Shown piece after piece: positions 52,681 to 64,000 of a stretch of DNA of 64,000 nt (position 1 is the first letter of the stretch; the number at the start of each line of letters is the position of its first letter). The notes beneath the pieces were generated by a model, which ran no database searches, was not told the origin of the DNA, and was given only the letters and a program-made list of their open reading frames with translations. The position numbers were made by a program, and so were the translations under genes. Source of the stretch: Tillus elongatus (lineage: Eukaryota; Arthropoda; Insecta; Coleoptera; Cleridae); contig OZ023263.1 of NCBI GenBank assembly GCA_964006375.1, positions 139,212,673 through 139,276,672 of the forward strand. The letters run 5' to 3'.

Positions 52681-52682
<2 letters not shown>
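50618..52682 (+). mobile_element. Tc1/mariner-superfamily DD41D transposon, apparently complete
   Basis: 2,065 bp between TA arrays (50559-50617 and 52683-52775). Long terminal inverted repeats of about 340 bp (50618-50955 and 52345-52682) start agtgtggaacagccaaatgg at both ends and are nearly identical, including an inner agggtgcgtcatgtgacagt. The element has TA target ends inside the microsatellite. A full 362-aa transposase lies between the repeats. Freshness of repeats and an open frame suggest a recent insertion. Confidence 0.9.
51198..52286 (+). CDS. DD41D mariner transposase
   Basis: 362 aa from ATG 51198 (MVHLTEMHKITILQMIGYGD). An N-terminal helix-turn-helix pair recognises the terminal repeats (ISKIEKQFRELG, then SGRQAAQLFNVSHTAIFRTL). 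The catalytic residues are Asp in FSDESTF, Asp in FQQDGAPPHY and Asp in PDLSLLDYFLWG; I count 41 residues between the second and third, i.e. DD41D rather than the 34 of classical mariner. WPARSPDLSLLDYFLWGYVK is the conserved C-terminal block. No stop or frameshift. It catalyses cut-and-paste at TA sites. Confidence 0.92.
   Translation: MVHLTEMHKITILQMIGYGDNTRTQMEVSRLFHEKFPNLPPVSQGTISKIEKQFRELGHVRQIKKVAANAVSDDTKLDITLEFQENPHTSGRQAAQLFNVSHTAIFRTLKESKMHPYKMIPTQELMEDDFDRRTYFCEQMMAMLDNNVIQLEDVLFSDESTFTLHGHVNRQNCRYWSNENPHWMREEHTQYPEKVNVWAGIVGNHIVGPFFIDGNLNGDKYLELLQNNVVPTLTNLYPDPANPQVPANKIWFQQDGAPPHYQINVRQYLNQIFPNRWIGRRGSIEWPARSPDLSLLDYFLWGYVKSIVYKTKPLNLDDLKRRITLAIRSVTPEMLSNVRRHFYTRLACCQDVRGEHFEHLLH

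Positions 52683-52775
<93 letters not shown>
52683..52775. repeat. (TA)n array right of the DD41D element
   Basis: 93 bp; presumably one array split by the insertion. Confidence 0.95.
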
Positions 52776-52776
<1 letters not shown>

Positions 52777-52989
52777 TTAAAACAAGAACCAACTCAATAA
52801 ATAATTTGACCAAAAGATATGTTATAGGCCTGGTGGAGTTGTTTGTGGTGTATTAATGTACAAAAATAATTCTAAAAAGAGAATGAAAAGTGGAGATAAA
52901 ATTTCCTTATTTTCTTTTGCAAAATGACTAAAAATAACGGTATTGGGTAATTTTGCAGATAAGCTCACGAAGGGGTTTTATAAAAAAAG

Positions 52990-54285
52990 CAGAAATATGC
53001 TTAGAACCCCCCTTGGATGCATAAATCACAACAAACACTTCGTGCAAACAACCCCCTAGTACCAGGAGTGAAGAGAGATGCTTGGTTAATCCTAAAAATT
53101 GCCGAACTTGTAGTTGGTGCCTGAAACTCCTGCACAGCCACAGTTTTCGCTTCGCCGGATTTTACCTTGATATCGCTCACTTCAAAGCCCAAATACTCGA
53201 CAGATCTCATTAGAAATTTGCATTTGTCAGGATTGAGTGTTAGTCCTTCATCGTTGAGTAAAATCAGTACTCTTTCCAAATTTTGCAAAGCTTTGCTGCC
53301 ACATCTTTGGCTGGTTTTAAAATCTTGTTCATCAGCGCCATGAATGAGCCAGGAGCATTTGTCAAACCAAAAGGCAACCTACTAAACTCATATTTTGACT
53401 CAGGTGTTACAAAAGTTGTGTATATCTTTGAGTACTGTGCTATCGGTATTTGGTGATATCCAGAACTTAAGTCAAGACTTGAATAATACACACTTCCCTG
53501 TAATTTGTCCAATTGCTCATCCATACGACGAAGTGGGTATTTATCTTTAAAAGTATTTCGATTGTCGTCGATAATCCACACACATTTTCTGCTATCCATT
53601 ATTTTTCCGCACAAGTGGTATAGGTGAAGAATAAGGTGTATCTGAATCTCTGATAATGTCGTTTCTCAACATGTCCTCTATCGTGGTGCCAACGGTTTCA
53701 TTTTCATTTTGAGGCATCTGGCATCTGGTATGGTCGATATGCAAACGGAATATCATTAACTAGTTGTATTTTGAGTTCACTTGATTTTGCATATCCACGC
53801 TCATCTATATTTTAACCAAACAAGCTCCATATCCAATTAAGACTCCCCCTAATTAAGACAATTCTGTTTCATTTATATGTTCTATAGTAACATCCTACCT
53901 ATGTAATGATTTTAGTTGACTTAATTCGATACAAATGACATGCTCAATGTCTTTAGCTTTTTCTTCAGTACAAGGCCAGCCCCGAGCCACTGGGTGTTTA
54001 CTTCCTAAATGGATCTCTGTGCATGACAAATTTATTATGGGCATTAGAGCGTTGGTATTCTTACCTATATATAGAATCGTATGAGGTATACAATACTCTT
54101 GCCCTTCTGCAGAATGAATTTTCGCTTCAACATGAAGATCTCCCTTAACGTCACCAGTTACCTTAACTAGTACAGTCACCCAAAAACTATGAGGGATCGT
54201 TGTTGCCTGTGTTGGCCATAAAACGACTTCCCTTACATCTTCGCATACATCACTACCAGGCAGTTTCTTAAACAGCTGTAAGGTC
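52990..54285 (-). pseudogene. Ty3/Gypsy pol remnant (protease-linker and RT)
   Basis: Minus strand. From 54280, VVLWPTQATTIP-type text, then a TVLVKVTGDVKGDLHVEA stretch (protease/linker). RT: KYPLRRMDEQLDKLQGSVYY and SGYHQIPI, then TTFVTPESKYEFSRLPFGLT and NAPGSF (53614-53264). The YxDD active site is missing and the next segment, LNDEGLTLNPDKCKF and VEYLGFEV, is in another frame. Different lineage from the CsRn1-type copy at 24.7 kb. Deeply degraded. Confidence 0.78.
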
Positions 54286-55234
54286 GAATTATCTTAATAA
54301 ATTGTTACATCAGGATGTTCTGAAGCTGGGTGACCATGTTCCCCAGTGTAAGCGGATTATTGTGAATGTTATCTTTATTAGTGTTTTCAGTCGGTATCCT
54401 GAACTCCCGGCCCTTACGCGAAAGGTTATCATATCAGTCTTGCTAAGAAACAGGTTTATCCTTAATATATCAAAAGTCAATACAAACAAGTCTAAATCAC
54501 AAGTCAGAAAATTAAATTTTGTAGCGGTCTATCCCACTTCTGAGAAATGTGTAACACACGACCAATCAGAGATAGAGGGCCGTCAGGATATTATTTATTT
54601 TTCAAGTAAATAAACACATATTAGTCGACACACTCACCGCTTTAGCTGACAGAAGAGAACGACGTGCTTGTAGTTTCTAAACCTGTGCATTAAAAGATAA
54701 ACCACTGTAAGTGTCCAGTTCAACCTTGTCTAACATAATTCCCCATTTAATCAAGACATGTTCAATATCCTAAAGATCCCTTAAATATAGTAGTAACAAA
54801 ACTGTCTTTATATGTCTATAATTGCAACAACTCATTAACAAAGTATATCATGTCAGCATTATTACAAAAGTGCCCTGCTTTGCCCCCGCCTTCACCTTAG
54901 GCCTAAAGTAGCGCGGCCTGGGTACAGCAGATCGGCACGCTATCCAAACGTACCCGCAACTTTACATACCCAGAGGTTATGGCACCTTCAGACCAACTTA
55001 CATTTTTGTGCCCCGCCCGGGTGTCCTCCACTTGACAAAGCAGACCCGATCACTATAACTACGTGAGACAGTATAATTAGTAACCACATAACTACAGCAC
55101 ACGTGGCTCTTAATATAATTTCTAAAAATCTAGCGATTGTCAGTAAATGTTTAATCCCCTTGTATAATATCCAGCCCAGGTATATTTTCCTAATAATTAT
55201 TGCTATATGAAATATATTATTAGTTCACTATGTG
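54286..55234. other. No gene recognised
   Basis: About 950 bp. A GC-richer stretch (54860-55060) has no recognised protein. Confidence 0.4.
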
Positions 55235-55430
55235 AAAACTGGAACCTGTAATTTGCACTAATAAGTACACTTTGAGAAAACCCAAATCACCACAACACTT
55301 ATTTCAGAGACCTTACGATCGTTTCGTTGACAAAGTCAACATATTCAGAGGAAGATAAATTCTGGAATCGTCTCTGAAATAAGTGTTGTGGTGATTTGGG
55401 TTTTCTCAAAGTGTACTTATTATATTATTA
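55235..55430. repeat. PLE hammerhead fold-back
   Basis: Arms 55255-55310 and 55375-55425 pair almost perfectly (agtacactttgagaaaaccc and its inverse). The core has CTGAATA instead of CTGATGA, while stem II gttgac/gtcaac is perfect. Confidence 0.7.
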
Positions 55431-55814
55431 GTTATAATGAACCAAGACTCTTAGCGAGTAGGTTCTCACCTGAGCTACAAAATTTAGTTATCACATAAAC
55501 TAATAAGGACTGTATAAATATCATTATTCTTTTACTATAAAATTACACTACGCACAAGCCCTTCATAACTGACCCTCTTTCAACTGAATGGGTGCAGCAT
55601 CTCTAGTTTTAGATGCATTAAACGTTTCAGTTTCTTTATGTTATCTATGTATAAAGATTAGGTTGATGGAACCTTAAAACATTTGAGTTCCCCTTCCCTT
55701 GCAGTGTCGTTAAGGATCTTACAAAATATAAGACGGTACAGTTTCTACTAAAGATTATGTTTAAAACTTACGTTACACGTCAAAATAGATGTATGCCAAG
55801 TTTCATCAAAAAAG

Positions 55815-56630
55815 ATGAATTATTAACCATTTCAGAGAGGTTTATTTGTGTGACCCTCCTCATATGGAAACACCCCTGTAACTTGTATTTATAACGCGCT
55901 TTTTTTAACGAGATCTTAAAAGATATAAAATGAAGAAGTCTCTAGATCCTGTGAAAATTGTTTCCTATGACATTCGATCACGGCCTACTAGAACTATGTT
56001 CATATGTCAAATTTAAAAAAAAACGTTTATGGAAAAAATAAGACCCCGCTGGATTCGCTATTCTTCAAAATTGTTAACTACCAAATTTCATAAAAAATAA
56101 CTATTATGACAGAACTATGAAACTCAACAATAAAATCTCAAAAGTTGAAGAAAAAAGTTTATAAATACTGTGACATAAAAATAGTTTTAATAGGCCGTGA
56201 TCGAATGGCCTAGGAAACAATTTTTACCGGAGCTTCCTTATTTTATATCTTTTGAGATCTCTTAAATAAATCGCATTATAAATACAAAAGTTACAGGGGT
56301 GTTTCCATATACAAGAGTCACACAAATAAACCTCTCTGAAATGGTTAATAATTTTTCTTTTTTTGATGAAATTTGGTATATATCTATTTTGAGCGATGCG
56401 GAATGAAGTGGGGTATTTATTTCTTTCCTAAAAATGGCCCTAAATGTTTTCCCCATTTTTTGTCATAGAAAAACTGCATTAGTAGGTCTTGGTAAAGTGG
56501 CATAGAGAACAATTTTCACAGCATTAATAGAGCTTTTCGTCTTATATCTTTTTATGTTTTGTTCATCAAGATCGAATAATAAATACAAAAGTTACAGGGG
56601 TGTTTCCAGTTAAAATGGGCCACACTATAT
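55815..56630. repeat. Fold-back MITE-like element, with third arm
   Basis: Arms 55815-56000 and 56185-56350 are inverted copies (aaccatttcagagaggttta, acacccctgtaactt). A third partial arm lies at 56490-56630. No coding capacity; the parent is not identified. Confidence 0.7.
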
Positions 56631-56632
56631 AT

Positions 56633-58445
56633 ACCGTCTGTTCCGAAAAAGGGGCCTGCTCCCATATCTCTGGACCTTTTTGTAGCATCGAGTTAAAATT
56701 TACAGCGTTGAAATAATATTTTCTGCTCTATCCACTAAAGCTAATGGGAATACCAGTCTGCTTCCGGTTTAACCGGAAGCCATCCCAACTTGGTTATTTC
56801 AAATGGAACAGAATGTATATTGTTACATATTTAAATACAGCGTTTTATCCCAAATACACTCATACCAAGTTTTATGGGTTCATCTTAGACAACAACGGAA
56901 ATATTTGAAAAAACCATACACCAAGGAAATAAAAGAAAAATAGTAATGTATGCAAAAGAATTTAAAACAACTTTATTAAACATTATTAACAAAGCAACAT
57001 TAATAACACAGCTATAAATATTGTTCGAAATGCAAACCGTTTTTATTAATGCACGTTTGACACTTTCTTGGTACAACTCGAGATGCATTCAGAATTATTT
57101 GTGGACTAAGATTTTCGAAGGCGTTTCCTATTCTTGTTTTCAAGATGTACACATTTTCCGGAACTGTGGTAAAAAGTTTATTTCTTATATAAGCCAAAAA
57201 AAATATCCAAAGGCGTGTGGTCAGGTGACCTCGCAGGCCATCGAATTGGCCCTTTAGTACCCATCCAATTCCCTTGAAACTGCTCGTTTAGGTATTTAAC
57301 CTTAATAGCAGCGTTATGCACAGGTGCACCGTCTTGTTGAAAAATAATGCTGCGTAACTGAGCCAGAGGGAATTCCTCAATATAATTTTTCATTGAGTTC
57401 AAAAGCAGGTTATTATATCTATCTGCGTTAAGTTGCAAGTCAATGAAAATAGGGCCGATAATGTTATTGCCAAGAATACCGCACCAAACATTCACTATAA
57501 AACGTATTTGTACATTTCTTTCAATTACGTTTCTAGGATTTTCAGAGGCCCAATGAAAGTGGTGATTTCGGTTGAATATTCCGTTGTTCAAAAAAGTACA
57601 TTCATCGGTTCATAAGATTTTTGTATGAAACAAAGGATCCTGCTGTGGTCTTTGTAAGAAATAGTTGCAGAATTCCAGTCTTCTAGGACCAGCTTGCTCT
57701 TGCAACTGTTGTACTAGGGAATCTTTATAGGCTCACTTGTGATGTTTTTTCAGAATACGATGAACAGTGGTCGCTGCTATACCAGTATTAAATGAAACTT
57801 CTCCCACCGAAGTTTTAGGATTTTCTTCTAGACACAATAATACATTAAGTTCGCCTTAAAGTCTGCTCAAGTTTGCTAAATATTCTTCTGTTGGGAAGTC
57901 GCCTTGCACCAAACTGATCTCTATCCAAACGAAACGCTTCATATATATATTTCTTTCCGATCGTAAATACACATTATACATGTCAATTTACTCCTCCCAG
58001 GTAAACATATTTCATTTACATAAAAATACTATAGTTATAACTATCATAAAACAATCACATTAATCAATAATAACGTGCACAAAATTAAATATTGTAACTG
58101 TCAAATTTAAATCGTATAAATACGTTTGTTGTTTAATTTGCATAGGCGCCTATATCTAGAAATGTTTTTTCAAATATCTCCACTCTTGTCTAAGATAAAC
58201 CCTTGAAACTTGGGATAAGTGTATTTGGTATGAAGCGCTGTATTTACATAAGTAACAATATACAGGGTGTTCTATTTAAAATAACCAAGTTTGGATGACT
58301 TCCGGTGAAACCGGAAGCTGAGTGGTGTTCCTATTAGCTTTATTGGATAGAGCAGAAATTTTTATTTTAACACTGTAAATTTAAACTCGATGCCATAAAA
58401 ATGTCCAGAGATATGGGACCAGGCCCTTTTTCCAGAACAGACGGT
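56633..58445 (-). mobile_element. Second DD41D mariner-like element, degraded
   Basis: About 1.8 kb with terminal inverted repeats of about 265 bp (56633-56900 and 58180-58445) that start accgtctgttc and include ccggaagc and agatatggga. TA at both ends. Minus-strand transposase broken. Different terminal repeat sequence from 50618-52682. Confidence 0.82.
57178..57960 (-). pseudogene. DD41D transposase pseudogene
   Basis: Minus strand: TDECTFLNNG (first Asp; an in-frame stop sits two codons before it), VWCGILGNNIIGPIFID, IFQQDGAPVHN (second Asp) and WPARSPDHTPLDIFFGLYKK (third Asp; 41 residues after the second by my count). The N-terminal DNA-binding region toward 57960 is broken by stops and frameshifts. 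Confidence 0.8.
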
Positions 58446-58449
58446 ATGT

Positions 58450-59740
<1,291 letters not shown>

Positions 59741-60355
59741 AAAAATGATATCGTTTATCGTTTTGGCGTTATTTCAATTGTTTTGCAAATTCTCACGTTT
59801 TTGTCACCTAACAAAAATTATGACACAGCGTTTTTACCAATAGATAGGGAAGTCATATAAAAATAACGTATTCAGAGAGGTTTTAGTTTAATTATTAGTC
59901 GAAAAAATCGAGATAACATTTACGGGGGGTTCTCAAGTTTTGGCTGAATTTGAAAAAAATTGCCCTAACTCAACTTTTTAGATGGAACAGTCTCTGTATT
60001 GTGTTTCAGAAATGAAAGGCATGCAGTCTGCCTTAACTCTTGTATAACACTGCCTATACCCAAATACTCCGATTCTGAAAATATTTACATTTATAATCGC
60101 ATACCATGATTCATGTAGGGTCATTTCATAAATTTTTTAAAGTTTTTTTATTAAATTCCAATGAATATGTGATTATTTTACGAATTTTATTTGAAAAAAA
60201 TTTTTTTTAGTTAATATTGAAATTAACTTTGGTACAAAAAAGGTGAGAAATAATCAATTTGATAGCATTTTAAATTTTCATAATATATAAGTATATAGTT
60301 GATAAATTGTTTTCACAAATATTGAATGAGTTTTGTTTCTGCAGAAACTTAAAAA
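59741..60355. other. No gene recognised
   Basis: AT-rich, no supported feature. Confidence 0.45.
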
Positions 60356-60359
60356 AAAC

Positions 60360-60455
60360 AATAAGTACACTTGGAGAACTCAAATCACCACAACATATTT
60401 AAAAAACCTGACGATCGTGTGACTAACTAAGTTAGCGTCATGAGAGGATGAATAA
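60360..60455 (-). repeat. Degenerate PLE hammerhead unit
   Basis: Unit order as elsewhere (ataagtacacttggagaact, caaatcaccacaaca). Core CTCATGA and CACA where GAAA is expected, so inactive. Confidence 0.6.
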
Positions 60456-60499
60456 TTCTAAATATCTTCTTACATCTAGAGCTCTACTTTTATTTTTGA

Positions 60500-60580
60500 G
60501 CAGGTCAGGTCAGGTCAGGTCAGGTCAGGTCAAATCAGGACAGGTCAGGTCAGGACAGGTCAGGTCAGGTCAGGTCAGTC
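60500..60580. repeat. (TCAGG)n tract, telomere-like
   Basis: About 15 units of tcagg with variants tcaaa and acagg. TCAGG is the telomeric unit of many beetles. Here it is internal, on the minus side in the 3' region of a PLE. Confidence 0.8.
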
Positions 60581-60594
60581 CGTAACGATAGAGG

Positions 60595-60865
60595 GTGGTC
60601 CAACGACACAAAAATGAACATATTTCGTTTGGCGGAAATACCTCAATTATTTTATTATCTATCGAACGTGCGTCCGCCGATCTTTCTTGTGAAGTGATCT
60701 ATCAACCGACTTACCATAGGCGGCGGTGCGAAGTTCATACACTTTTTATTATTACTATATTTAGCAAAATATGTACTTTCGAAAGCGCTTAGGTGTCCCG
60801 GTTGTCTAACATTTTTAATCAATTTTAGATTATCCTTATCTACGTGGTGATTATGGTCCCATTAT
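60595..60865 (-). pseudogene. PLE D, GIY-YIG C-terminal remnant (3' of LINE)
   Basis: Minus strand: HHVDKDNLKLIKNVRQPGHL then ALSKVHILLN, matching the tail after the GIY-YIG domain in copies B (35400-35340) and elsewhere. Continues at 63903-64000 on the far side of the LINE insertion. Confidence 0.6.
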
Positions 60866-61147
60866 GTATCTCATGTAGTACTATTAGCTATTATTATTAT
60901 TTGGGTATCATTAGGTATCTTATGTATAGTATCTATTGTTGTTATTGTTACTTTTTCTGTAGTTAATTGTGTAATAGCTGTGTCTGCTGTGTGGTGTTAT
61001 TTTGGGGTAGGTTGAGTGAAAGAACAGAGGGAGGTGCCAGTTTATGACACCTTTCCTTTGAACTCCGGCCTTTCACATACCGATGTCAGTTTGATGTTTG
61101 TTTTGTAGCTTGCTTTATACTTGTAAGGTTGGTGTGTGAATAAAGGC
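60866..61147. other. Probable 3' end of an older LINE
   Basis: Ends gtgaataaaggcgatt before an ATT array, a typical LINE 3' terminus; no coding frame. Confidence 0.4.
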
Positions 61148-61148
61148 G

Positions 61149-61243
<95 letters not shown>
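61148..61243 (+). repeat. (ATT)n array
   Basis: About 96 bp, the presumed tail of an earlier LINE and target of the next. Confidence 0.95.
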
Positions 61244-61244
<1 letters not shown>

Positions 61245-63857
61245 GCCTCAGGGTGCCTCAGTGCCTCAGAGTCGTGTCATCAATACAGCTCTGTCTGACC
61301 ACATGGGACAAATGCTGGAAATAGGTAAGGACACTAGCAATAGCGAAAACGAAACAGTTAAGATAAAAAGGCAATATTCCGAGAAAGGAATCGAGAGATA
61401 TGTAGAATACTTGTCAAACAATACTTGGGATGAAGTCTATAGAGGAGAAGATGCAAATAGGGCATATGACCATTTCTCTGAAATCATCTCTTCCTGTCTG
61501 AACACAGTCTTTCCGAAGAAAAAAGTACGGACCAGACAGAAAACATGTTGCTCATGGATTACGCCGGAAATACGTGCATCGTGTAAGACAAAAAGAACTT
61601 TATATACATTGATGATTAGGGGCAATGTCAGTAGAGAAAGCTACAATCAGTATTGTAGCTCTTTGAAAAGAGAAGTAGTTAAGGCCAAGAGACTGTCCCA
61701 TGAAAAACGGATTGAGAGCTCTGAGAATAAAATGGAAACAATGTGGCAACTTATTAATCACAGTACAGGGCGAAAACCTCCTCAAAATAGAACATTACTA
61801 CAATGTATACATCATGGCGAAGGAGAGACGCAATGCTTAAATCAAGTCAATAGACTTTACATTGGAACAGGCTCAAGTTGTCCCAGGACAAGCTCTGGAC
61901 AAAATGTTGCAGTGAACCAAAAAAATCTATTTTTTTACCCCACAGATTCCTCAGAAGTCTATAATACCATTATGAGTTTAAAAAACACAAGGTCGGTAGG
62001 TCATGACGAAATACCGGTAACTCTCTTGAAAAGAGCTGCATATATAATAGCGGAACCTCTTGCGCATATTATAAACTTAAGCATGTCGACAGGAGTATTT
62101 CCTGACCAACTGAAGTTAGCTGAAGTAGTGGCTTTATATAAAAAAGGAGATAGCTCAGACCCTCTTAATTACAGACAGATAGCTTTGCTTTCAAACATAT
62201 CAAAAATATTTGAGAAGATCATAAACAAGAGACTCATGGCATTTTTTGAGACGAATAAACTGTTAACTGACTCACAGAATGCATACCGGAAAGGAAGGAC
62301 AATCTCCCGAGCAGTGTATCAACTAATCTGTGAAATCTTTGAAGCTTTTAATGAGAGACATGAAGTTGTGGGAGCTTTCTTGGATCTTAGTGAGGCTTTT
62401 GATTCAGTTGATCACGACATGTTGCTTGAGAAGCTTCAAAAATATGGGGTGAGAGGTGTGACCTTATCATTGATAGCTTCCTACCTAAAAGGAAGAAGGC
62501 AGCGTGTCTCATGCCCTAGCAGCCTGAGTGGAAAGTTTGTCAGGTCAGATTATAAAACAGTAATAAGAGGAGTTCCACAAGGCTCCATATTAGGGCCCAC
62601 ACTTTTTATAATTTATACGAACGACCTGCCACAGTCATTAGTAAGCAGGGTAGGATTATATGCTGATGATACATGTGTAATATTTCGGGACGTAAAGCAA
62701 CACAGGCTACTTGATATGATATATGGTGAGTTTTGTGAATTAGAGTCCTGGTTCTCAAACAACAATCTGAAATTAAGCATGGATAAAACCAACATGATAA
62801 GATTTAGTTCGGTGGCCATGTTTACTGATACACTGGAAATAAGGCTCAACAATACTGCAGTAAGTACCAAGTACAACTTAAAATTTTTGGGTTTGCATTT
62901 GGATGCGAGACTAGATTGGAAAGAGCATGCTTCTCAAGTAGTAAAAAAAATTTCTAAACTAACTTACATTCTGGGATTTGTAGCTTACTTGGTGACCAGG
63001 GAAGCAGCTCTAACAGCTTACTATGGGCTAGTGGAGTCTTGCATCCGATATGGTATAATTATATGGGGTGGTTCTGTGGAGGTAGGCAGTGTCTTCCGAG
63101 CACAAAAAAAATGTATCAGGAGAATTTTTGGTTTGAAACCAACCGAAAGCTGCAGAGGCTATTTTATGTCGAGAAATATTCTCACCTACTACTCGCTGTA
63201 TATCATTGAATGTGTCAAGTTTATGAAGGAAAATGGTGATCTGTTTGTTCATTATGAACAGCAGCATACTTACCCCTTGCGCAACAGAGATGACCTGATA
63301 CAACCCCACACACGCCTGACTAGGTTGCAGAGAAATGCAAGGTACAATATTATAAAAATATTTAATCAGCTGCCCGTTGAGGTAAGACAGTTGCCCATGC
63401 CAAAGCTGAAAGCAAAGTTGCACAAATACTTGTTGCAAAAAGCCATCTACGATATGGATGAGTATTTCAATGCTACCGATCTGCAGCATATTTTGGTTTA
63501 GGCTCCCTCAAAACAAGGCCTTCTTATAATACAGTTTGTGTTTGGCGAGGTTTTTGTCTTTTTAGTTATTATAATTTCTTTATTATACATGTAATTTTAA
63601 TATGTTTAATGTTTGTATTTTATATTTTACACTTTTTGTATACTTAATTATTATGTTTTTATTTATACATAGTTATTATTTTTATATACCTATTTATATT
63701 TTATTTATACATAGTTTTTTTTTCTATACATACAATTTAAATGTGTTTTAAAGTTTTGTATTTGATATTTTACACTTTTTGTATGATTGTGTATATATTA
63801 GTGAAAACTGGCTCTACGCCCAAGTGGGCATTTGTATCATATTTGAGTCAATAAAGA

Positions 63858-63888
<31 letters not shown>

Positions 63889-63897
63889 TACTATTAT
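61244..63897 (+). mobile_element. 5'-truncated LINE between ATT arrays
   Basis: Starts in the endonuclease domain directly after an ATT array and ends with agtcaataaagattattatt and a second ATT array (63857-63897). Target insertion in ATT explains both arrays. It interrupts PLE D. Confidence 0.85.
61246..63501 (+). CDS. 5'-truncated LINE ORF2 (reverse transcriptase), CR1/Jockey-like
   Basis: 751 codons open to TAG/TAA at 63499-63501 with no interruption; no ATG at the start because the element is 5'-truncated. It begins inside the AP-endonuclease domain: SDHMGQMLEI retains the terminal SDH motif with its catalytic His. RT domain: SVGHDEIPVTLLK (motif 0), EVVALYKKGD, YRQIALLSNISKIFEKI, AFLDLSEAFDSVDH (motif A, catalytic Asp), VIRGVPQGSILGPTLF and VGLYADDTCV (YADD active site). 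The C-terminus has AQKKCIRRIFGLKP. Endonuclease lost, so it is probably not autonomous. Confidence 0.88.
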   Translation, partial: PQGASVPQSRVINTALSDHMGQMLEIGKDTSNSENETVKIKRQYSEKGIERYVEYLSNNTWDEVYRGEDANRAYDHFSEIISSCLNTVFPKKKVRTRQKTCCSWITPEIRASCKTKRTLYTLMIRGNVSRESYNQYCSSLKREVVKAKRLSHEKRIESSENKMETMWQLINHSTGRKPPQNRTLLQCIHHGEGETQCLNQVNRLYIGTGSSCPRTSSGQNVAVNQKNLFFYPTDSSEVYNTIMSLKNTRSVGHDEIPVTLLKRAAYIIAEPLAHIINLSMSTGVFPDQLKLAEVVALYKKGDSSDPLNYRQIALLSNISKIFEKIINKRLMAFFETNKLLTDSQNAYRKGRTISRAVYQLICEIFEAFNERHEVVGAFLDLSEAFDSVDHDMLLEKLQKYGVRGVTLSLIASYLKGRRQRVSCPSSLSGKFVRSDYKTVIRGVPQGSILGPTLFIIYTNDLPQSLVSRVGLYADDTCVIFRDVKQHRLLDMIYGEFCELESWFSNNNLKLSMDKTNMIRFSSVAMFTDTLEIRLNNTAVSTKYNLKFLGLHLDARLDWKEHASQVVKKISKLTYILGFVAYLVTREAALTAYYGLVESCIRYGIIIWGGSVEVGSVFRAQKKCIRRIFGLKPTESCRGYFMSRNILTYYSLYIIECVKFMKENGDLFVHYEQQHTYPLRNRDDLIQPHTRLTRLQRNARYNIIKIFNQLPVEVRQLPMPKLKAKLHKYLLQKAIYDMDEYFNATDLQHILV

Positions 63898-63902
63898 ATA
63901 TG

Positions 63903-64000
63903 CCAGGCAACGGGTGTTCTATGTATAGTACCATATCTTAATTGTGCAAAATGTTCATTTAACCTAATTTCAATAGCTCTTTTTGTTTGACCGACATATT
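63903..64000 (-). pseudogene. PLE D, GIY-YIG remnant (window edge)
   Basis: Minus strand reads YVGQTKRAIEIRLNEHFAQL near the edge, the GIY-YIG nuclease after GIY, and RYGTIHR then VAWH toward 63903. Runs off the window. Confidence 0.7.

Noticed and set aside
54302..54613. Plus-strand frame of 103 codons
   Set aside because: No recognised family; composition fits chance.
60500..60580. CRISPR-like direct repeats
   Set aside because: Pentamer satellite without spacers; telomere-like tract.
61136..61324. Poly-Tyr open frame
   Set aside because: Translation of the ATT array.

Overview
This is eukaryotic, almost certainly insect, DNA: very AT-rich, with no prokaryotic gene organisation and no convincing host gene. 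It is a graveyard of nested transposable elements. A degenerate (TCAGG)n tract at 60.50-60.58 kb is the telomere motif of many beetles, so I lean towards Coleoptera; this is inference only.

Region 1 (1 to about 6.0 kb) is the right-hand part of a Maverick/Polinton (adintovirus-like) element. It keeps an almost intact morphogenesis block. A partial coiled-coil gene and the packaging ATPase lie on the minus strand. Divergent from them on the plus strand are a pX-like core/membrane-active protein, an adenain-like cysteine protease, a penton-like minor capsid protein, a 51-codon ORF, a hexon-like major capsid protein, a second 51-codon ORF and an unknown gene. Two small minus-strand genes and a subterminal minisatellite follow. 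Polymerase and integrase would lie outside the window. The pX and protease frames are linked by a perfectly phased A AAA AAC -1 slippery heptamer.

Region 2 (6 to 24 kb) holds dispersed repeat families, many joined to (TA)n arrays, a decayed LINE, a piggyBac remnant, tRNA-derived SINEs and a 5S rRNA-derived sequence.

Region 3 (23.4 to 43.5 kb) is a pile of Penelope-like elements (PLEs). Other elements are inserted in them with recognisable target duplications: a CsRn1/Kabuki-type Ty3/Gypsy element (TSD cccgt), a tRNA SINE (13-bp TSD) and a 4.7-kb Mutator-like element (9-bp TSD). PLE ends carry hammerhead ribozyme motifs; the one at 31.33 kb has an intact core. In four PLE locations a (TA)n array sits where the GIY-YIG motif should be.

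Region 4 (43.5 to 64 kb) has further hammerhead-bearing fold-backs, a LINE endonuclease remnant, an apparently intact DD41D mariner (2,065 bp, 362-aa transposase, TIRs of about 340 bp) lying in a TA array, a decayed relative of it, a Gypsy RT remnant, and a 5'-truncated LINE with a 751-codon open frame between ATT arrays, which interrupts another PLE.

The genes do not form one pathway. The only co-operating set is the Polinton capsid/packaging block; the rest are independent mobile elements. All assignments come from reading translations and repeats by eye; no database search was possible.
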